Shown: positions 58,438 through 64,000 of the stretch, piece after piece
Numbering within the stretch: position 1 is the stretch's first letter
Layout: every line of letters starts with the position of its first letter
Source of the DNA: Undaria pinnatifida
Taxonomy: Eukaryota > Sar > Phaeophyceae > Laminariales > Alariaceae
Length of the DNA: 64,000 nucleotides
NCBI GenBank assembly: GCA_012845835.1
Contig: JABAKD010000014.1
Coordinates: forward strand, 11,999,219-12,063,218
Reading direction: 5' to 3'
Notes under the pieces: model-generated
Told to the model about the DNA's origin: nothing
Database searches by the model: none
Seen by the model: the letters and a program-made list of their open reading frames with translations, nothing else
Made by a program: the position numbers and the translations under genes

Positions 58438-60822
58438 ATCGTGAGGGTCCCGAATGCTGGCTGCGGCGAAGCGAGCGTGATCGCCAGACTCCTTGGGGGA
58501 TGCATGCCTCTCGGGCCGTGCTGTGCGGCCCGATACAACATGCCAGGAATGCCAGACTGCCCCGGTGACTACATGAACCAGTGTACGGCGGTGAGTGCGA
58601 ATGAGAAACGGGTCGTTACGCTCTACCTGGTATTGTGTAGTTGGTACTTGACCTCAGGGCTCGAGCGAAGACGGCACCATAATGGGTATGTTGTTTTGAA
58701 GTTTTTTTTGGGGTTGCAGTGGCTCAGAGTCACTCGCACGAGTGACCCATCCTTCTGTTTCTTGTTGTAATAGGCTTTCGTGCTGTTTATTTCTTTCGAT
58801 ATAAGCCCATAATGGGATGGTTAGCTACGTTGCGACCAACTAACCACCTAAGGTGTTTTGGTCATGAGGTGGGGTACAGAGTCACTCGTATCGTGCGACT
58901 GGCTCAGACCAGGAAGTGGAAATGGAGGCGTATCCCCTACCGTAGCCTTGCTCGATCATTTTAGTCTGGATCAGCATATCCGTGACCACTCCGCATGCCT
59001 ACACTCTTGTACGTTGGTGACAAGTCGGGCACCTCGAGTTGTTTCGCTTGAACATATACCTGATGTACGGTTAGGGTTGTTTTCTATCTCTCAGCTGCAC
59101 TCCCGCCCGCTGAATGACCACGATGGTTAGCGTCCGCAAGTCAAGGCCTACAAACCAACGAAATAGCAGTCTTACCCCGACACAAATCGCTTGGAGCACT
59201 TATAAATCAAACCAAGCACGCATGTTGATGGTTCTGTGTGTGAATATCCCAACTGTTTGCCCTGTGTCAAAGGTGACTGGCTGTCTGATGCACGCCATGG
59301 GAACGGAGGAGATCAGTGCGCTGGAAAATCCTTCTGTCTACTCGATGCCCAACATCCGAGATGTTGTCAACCGGCATGTCTCTGGCTTTTTCTACGGCTC
59401 ACAACATGCTCCTGAATGCGCTAAGGAGGAGGTGGTGGTACGTCACTTGGTAGAGTGGATACCTTGCGCTTGGTACATGACAGTTTGTGGCCCGCCTTTG
59501 GAATGGAGTGTGGTACACGTTGATAGAGAGTTTGAGGCATCCCGCCTGTGGAATGGGGTGTGGTATGCGTTGATAGAGTTTGAAGCATCTTGCACCGCTA
59601 GTGCACAGCGGGCACCCTGGAAATGTATTCTAGGGTTTCTAGGGTTTCTAGGGTTTCTAGGGTTATTTCGGGGTACTACCCCGGTGTTGAAGAATAACGA
59701 AGCTGACACGTATTCTTCTCTATTTGTCAGCCCACTTATCGTGCATGGCTCCGGCTCGTTTGGTGACTTTGCAGGGCTATAGACCCGTCATGTGTGTTGC
59801 AGAAAAACTGTCTACTCCCGGTAAACGCGGCTGAGGTATTGTGGTTCACCTAGGAAAATGGGTGGATTTCTTATACAGGAGACGTTCTCGGGGGGGATAT
59901 GCTAGGATGTATATGCCCCATTATCGTTCGAAGCGCACCGTTGCGCGCGACCCTCCATGTCCCAGGCTGGTACTCCATTTGTTTTGCATATCAATCGTTT
60001 GGAAGACATATTTTTAATCCATTCCAGCTGCTCTGTTGTTGCACTTGAGTCCAATATTTTCGCGCAACTCTCATTATTTTGGCCAGGACTACGAGGAATG
60101 CTTTGAAGATATCACCAATCTTCCTCGCTATCAAAATATCGCATCGAGAATGTTCGCTGGACATGATGTGTACGATGGAGATATACGCGTCTGCCTGCAG
60201 GAAGACTCAGAGGATTGCACAGAGACTCTAGCTACTGTCGTAGCAGGGGCATGCAACCAAAACATCATCATAATCACGTGAGGATTCGGACCCTATTGAT
60301 TATTTTTCTGACGGTGATCGGGCTGGCCAATTATTACCAACCTCGATTGACGCATCGGTCGATTGCAGTATCGTTTCCGATGTGCCGCCTGCAAATAGTG
60401 CAATACTGTGCTCCTTTGAATAATGTCTTTACCTACCGCTTACGCATATACCTGTTCGCCCTTATTTTCTGTTTTTGTACGCTCATTTGAAGGTATCTTG
60501 GTCACGTGATTTGCCATGCTTTGGGGACAGGGATGGTTGCGTTGTGACTGACGTTGCAGACCGATCGCTACACATATCGCTGACACACACCCGCGTTGAA
60601 AGATACGGGGCGCCCCCACCCGTTGTCATCCATATGGGAACCTTCCCGGGCGCATGCTACGGTATAGGTGCACCACTTATTTTCCGAAGCTACTCGCTTA
60701 AGGAGCTCTACATCAGATACGTCACCCGAAAATATCTTTTTTCGAGCGTGAAAGTGCAACCCGATGAATACAACCTTAGTCTACAACACATAATCTACAA
60801 CCACAAAGTATTGAAAAAATAA
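58438..60822 (+). CDS. candidate host gene, at least four exons, 5' part not seen
   Basis: Exons 58438-58590, 59273-59437, 60087-60239 and 60493-60822 (stop TAA at 60820). All have CAG/AAG acceptors and GT donors, and all junctions are phase 0, so one frame runs through: ...MNQCTA | VTGCLMHAMG...AKEEVV | DYEECFEDIT...ETLATV | VSWSRDLPC...HKVLKK. Another exon could lie between the first two. The first exon is Cys-rich (LLGGCMPLGPCC, NMPGMPDCPGDYMNQC) and loosely recalls PLAC8-type proteins; I would not name it on that. The last exon has Cys pairs and no clear membrane segment. The third intron (59438-60086) contains small tandem repeats. Upstream exons, if any, would lie beyond 17 kb of nested retroelements, or the gene is truncated. 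No internal stops occur in the joined exons. Confidence 0.5.
59486..59595. repeat. 55-bp tandem duplication in an intron
   Basis: Two units sharing CCGCCT(T/G)TGGAATGG(A/G)GTGTGGTA and a GTTGATAGAG(A)(G)TTTGA end. Non-coding, within the intron of the candidate gene. Confidence 0.8.
59626..59665. repeat. (TAGGGTTTC)n, about four units
   Basis: Nine-base units resembling, but not equal to, telomere repeats. They lie inside the same intron. Confidence 0.9.
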
Positions 60823-61335
60823 TCGGAACACTCGCACCATTGGTTGAGGAGCGCCGGCATTTTACGATTCAATGATTGGTTTACTATTATTACCCTAAAC
60901 GCGCTATCATACCTCTGTCATACCGCGCTTCTTTATTTTGTCTTTACCATGACTTTACGTTGACTCAAACTCGGCTTTACACGATAAATCCGCTCCTTAT
61001 GTGCGCTTTATGCAACGCAGCGAGGTATGGCAGACGTCCCTTATTCTTCTTTTCGATACACTACCCTGGCTCCGGCCGACCGTGGAGTTCTTCCCCGTTC
61101 TACAAAATGAGTCAGGTACAAAACTTATGCGTGTAAGACACGTCTAACTCACGTTTTTCTCTACGCTGGCAATGGATTGCTTCAATTAAGGTGTGGGAAT
61201 GATTTTCGTCCCAGAACTCGCTCAAATGATGCTTTGTGCTACGCCGCTTCTGTCTTCGTTTATTTGTCTCTGGGTTAATGAGAAAGCATAAGTTTGTCCT
61301 GATTTCGTTCGTTCGCCCTCACCACTTCTCGTTGA

Positions 61336-61641
61336 ATGACGATGGGTCAAACACTCCTAAAACAAGATTCCGGTGACGAGACCAAGGAATATGTTGTGTC
61401 ACACCGGAACGATATGTTGAAGCACAAGGAGGGAATTACGCATATTATGCCGGAGCTGAGAGAAGCGGCCTTTCAGGCAAACCCCGTCGACAACGCTCTC
61501 CACGAGTTCGTTTCCGCCAAGTCCTGCCACCAACTGCAAAACATGGGTCTTCCTGATCACCCGCTGGTGGCAAACGAGCTGACTAAATACGATCTTCTAA
61601 AGCAACGGTGGGACAAGAGATGTTTCTATATGGGATTTTGA
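61336..61641 (+). CDS. small predicted protein, 101 aa, unknown
   Basis: A single open frame from ATG at 61336 to TGA. It is charged and helix-rich (MTMGQTLLKQDSGDE, then LREAAFQANPVDNALHEF), without Cys-rich or membrane segments. Composition is protein-like and no other frame is open over it. It follows the candidate gene by about 500 bp on the same strand. It may be a gene, an exon, or a remnant. Confidence 0.3.
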   Translation: MTMGQTLLKQDSGDETKEYVVSHRNDMLKHKEGITHIMPELREAAFQANPVDNALHEFVSAKSCHQLQNMGLPDHPLVANELTKYDLLKQRWDKRCFYMGF

Positions 61642-61834
61642 TTGTATAATCGTTTGAGGAGGTAATACAAGCGGGTTTTGATGTTAGTCAAATTATTAGT
61701 CGAGATGATGAATCACGAGGGGTTCGAAACTTTGTTGTACAATGTGCACCCCCGCGTCATTCGTTTTGGGAAGCCATACCGCTTTCGCTTCATATTAGTC
61801 ATAGCATCCCCACCCGTCTTTCATCAATTAACAG

Positions 61835-62095
61835 GTGCTACGACGCCAACTGGGTCACTACCACGCTGGAGCGCTTCCATCCCTCGATTCCCGAGGACTG
61901 CCGCCTTTACAAACCGTTCACCCACCCGTAACTCGGCGGCAAAGATTCACTAAGACGAGATTTAGGAGATGGTTGGCGCCGGATGAGCTCGTTCGAGAGC
62001 TACGGCCGAGTAAATGCCGCCCGTTCGGTGTGACTGGGTCCGTGGTGACACCGTACGAATGGACGTACAAGTTGAAAATGTATCAAAGGTTTTGA
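61835..62095 (+). other. possible exon pair, unknown
   Basis: After an AACAG acceptor at 61834, one frame reads CYDANWVTTTLERFHPSIPE to a GTAACT donor near 61929. A later stretch (61955-62095) reads RWLAPDELVRELRPSK and ends at TGA. The two could be exons of one protein. I do not recognise it. Confidence 0.25.
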
Positions 62096-62647
62096 CAAGT
62101 CGGGGGAAGACCCGCCGGTATATGGCTCTGCAATCGGTTGGGATTGGTGGTTCATCAGGGTCGGGCGTCCGTGATGCCGTAATATTAGCGTGACGATGAG
62201 CCCAGGCGCATTCGTGCAGCGCGCTGTCCTCATTGGCCGAGGGTGGTCGTGAGGCCTTCCAGATTTGTATTTTTTTAACAACGCCACCTAAGCACGCCGC
62301 GGACACCGTAAACGCCCGCAGCGACCGCGAGGACCCCTAAAATTTGTTGCTTGGGTCACGGTTGGGGTATTCAATCAGGGTTGGTTCGGATCTTGGCCAA
62401 CGAGCGCCATTGGAATTCACCAAGTTACGTTGCCAAGTTGGAAATACAGCGCCGAGCTTCGTTTGGTGCAGCCCGGGCCGCAGGGAGCGCTGAAAATCAC
62501 GTACCAGAGGTAATAACGAACCGCTAGGGGGGGTGTTGTGGTTTTATTGTGAGATAGCCGCCAAAACAGTAGTCTACCGTACCTGTAAAATACATACTGA
62601 AAAGATGGGAGCTACCTCGTACGCAGAGCCTCCAGAAAGGATCAACG

Positions 62648-62845
62648 TTGGATGTATTGCTTAACAAGCCACAATTTAAGTGTATTCCGTTCAATTCTGT
62701 CGGTAATCCGTGTGATAACCTTGTACATGTACAGAGTGATCCCACCGTTGGGGTGGCATGTTTTAGGCCAAACACTGTTCAAGGATGGTTGTTATGGGCT
62801 TTTCCCATGGCGTGGTATGACGTACAGCAGTTCACTGGAACATAG
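62648..62845 (+). other. short open frame, unknown
   Basis: 65 codons containing CIPFNSVGNPCDNLVHVQSD. Protein-like, but isolated and without splice support. Confidence 0.2.
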
Positions 62846-63650
62846 GCCGAACAAACGTGTGCCCCATCCCTGGAGGGATTTGTGTCTTTAGTGGGAAACC
62901 GTTCTAGACCTCGGAGATGAACACCATTCATTCTTTCGCGGGAATAGTACTGGTCAAAGATTACCGTCAAAACATGTACATTACGTTTACGCAATACCTA
63001 AAGGCAAAGTCCACAACTCTCGGAAGCATTTCTGCTAATTCCGCGGACCGGCCAGATGCTGGAAAATAGTTGCTCCACGGGCCATTGATCACAAGTGCAG
63101 CGACCAACCGTTTGGCAATTTTACTGATGATTACCCACCTCTCTAGGGAAACTACGGTTAGCTATCTATGTACGGCGGGTATTAGTGTCTACTGGTCTTT
63201 CATTCATTCAGTAACTCGTGCCAAAATATGTTTCGCGTCTCGGGCTTGGCTCACGCAATCGTTTTCCTGAAGACACTCTTATTGTAGTACGTCGTTCAAA
63301 GAACGGATTTCGGTAACTATACATTTCCGCCGGGTCTGTACATGTGGGCCATTCTTTCCTGCTACTAATCGCCTGCGCGAGACAACACAGATGTATTCGT
63401 CCACCGGTGTGTCTCTCGTTTTGTACATCGTCCCAAATCGAATCATGCACCCTAGTCTTGACACACCCAACCGCTTTCTTGAAACGAATCCTGCCGGTGG
63501 ACGTCTTTCCAACGACGTGGTATGCTTATCGATAACTTGTACCCTGGTACGTTTCAGCGGAGTACAATAAGCGCTTAGATACTCCCTGGTACGGACCGCG
63601 TGTAAGGCTCGGCGAGGCGAAAACCTTGAATGCGAAGTTATATGTGTCAC
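62846..63650. other. no recognisable gene
   Basis: Overlapping short frames on both strands, none with a motif. Confidence 0.4.
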
Positions 63651-63666
63651 ATCTAGCTCCAGGAGT

Positions 63667-63766
63667 ATTATAAAAATTAAAATACACTCCAGCTGTGAGA
63701 TCGAATATTTTGTCGAAACCCATCCTTGCAAGCTGTGTGTGATACTCCGATCGCGCGTATCACTAG
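63667..63766 (-). mobile_element. short CRE insertion I
   Basis: About 100 bp of the family 3' end with an A/T-rich tail on the left. It is flanked by an exact 12-bp duplication AGCTCCAGGAGT (63655-63666 and 63767-63778), with partial similarity extending beyond. It is 5'-truncated just after GCGCGTAT in the written strand. Confidence 0.85.
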
Positions 63767-64000
63767 AGCTCCAGGAGTGTATATCGTTTCACGTAGAGAT
63801 GCCCATGTTGCGGAACGAATGTAGACTACATGATCATTCTCCACTGTCAACCCCAAGATGCTGCACAGCGGCTTGCGCTAAGTCCCTGAAAATTGAGCCA
63901 TAACTACAAGCACGTGAACATGTTGGGTCACAAACATCGTGGCGATGTGCTTCAGCATCTTGTATTCTACCAAGGTGTGAGGCAAATCACAGAACAACTC

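Overview
This is nuclear DNA from a eukaryote. It has GT-AG introns of about 120-650 nt, short interstitial TTAGGG-type telomere repeats, LTR-retrotransposon debris, and no bacterial operon structure. A stramenopile (brown alga or relative, possibly an oomycete) is my best guess from the look of the introns, the retroelement proteins and the telomere motif. The sequence alone does not prove it. The window is repeat-rich and gene-poor, and most of it is transposable elements nested in one another.

Layout. 1-1.5 kb: little beyond a tRNA-like promoter pair and a GA run. 1.54-2.6 kb: two clusters of degenerate TACCGTC/TACCGCC repeats. 2.64-3.72 kb: a foldback-like inverted-repeat element. 4,305-11,753: a DNA transposon with matching ends and a 6-bp target duplication. 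It carries a ten-exon, now broken gene for a DDE-type transposase that contains a WRN-like 3'-5' exonuclease between its second and third catalytic acidic positions. 12.2-13.7 kb: first copy of a C-rich/G-rich retroelement family (called CRE here). 13.7-21.1 kb: mostly unassigned. 21.15-23.02 kb: a decayed Ty1/copia pol. 23.4-24.3 kb: a decayed Ty3/gypsy-like protease and pre-RT fragment. 25.9-39.2 kb: a cluster of CRE copies in both orientations, one interrupted by a 989-bp pogo/Tigger-like element with TA duplication. 40.46-40.9 kb: a 100-bp tandem repeat. 41.3-58.3 kb: one CRE copy split in two by a 14.7-kb LTR element with no recognisable gag or pol, whose interior is a mosaic of decayed minisatellites. 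58.4-60.8 kb: the only plausible host gene, at least four exons, all phase 0, 5' end not seen. 63.67 kb: a short CRE insertion with a clear target duplication.

How it fits together. CRE copies share one 3' end and differ in where the 5' end is cut off. Several short copies are flanked by 9-12 bp target duplications, so they look mobilised by target-primed reverse transcription, although no reverse transcriptase of their own is present. The nesting gives relative ages: CRE insertions precede the pogo-like and LTR insertions that interrupt them, and the LTRs have since diverged from each other. The most novel items are the DDE/exonuclease transposon, the CRE family and the large non-coding LTR element.
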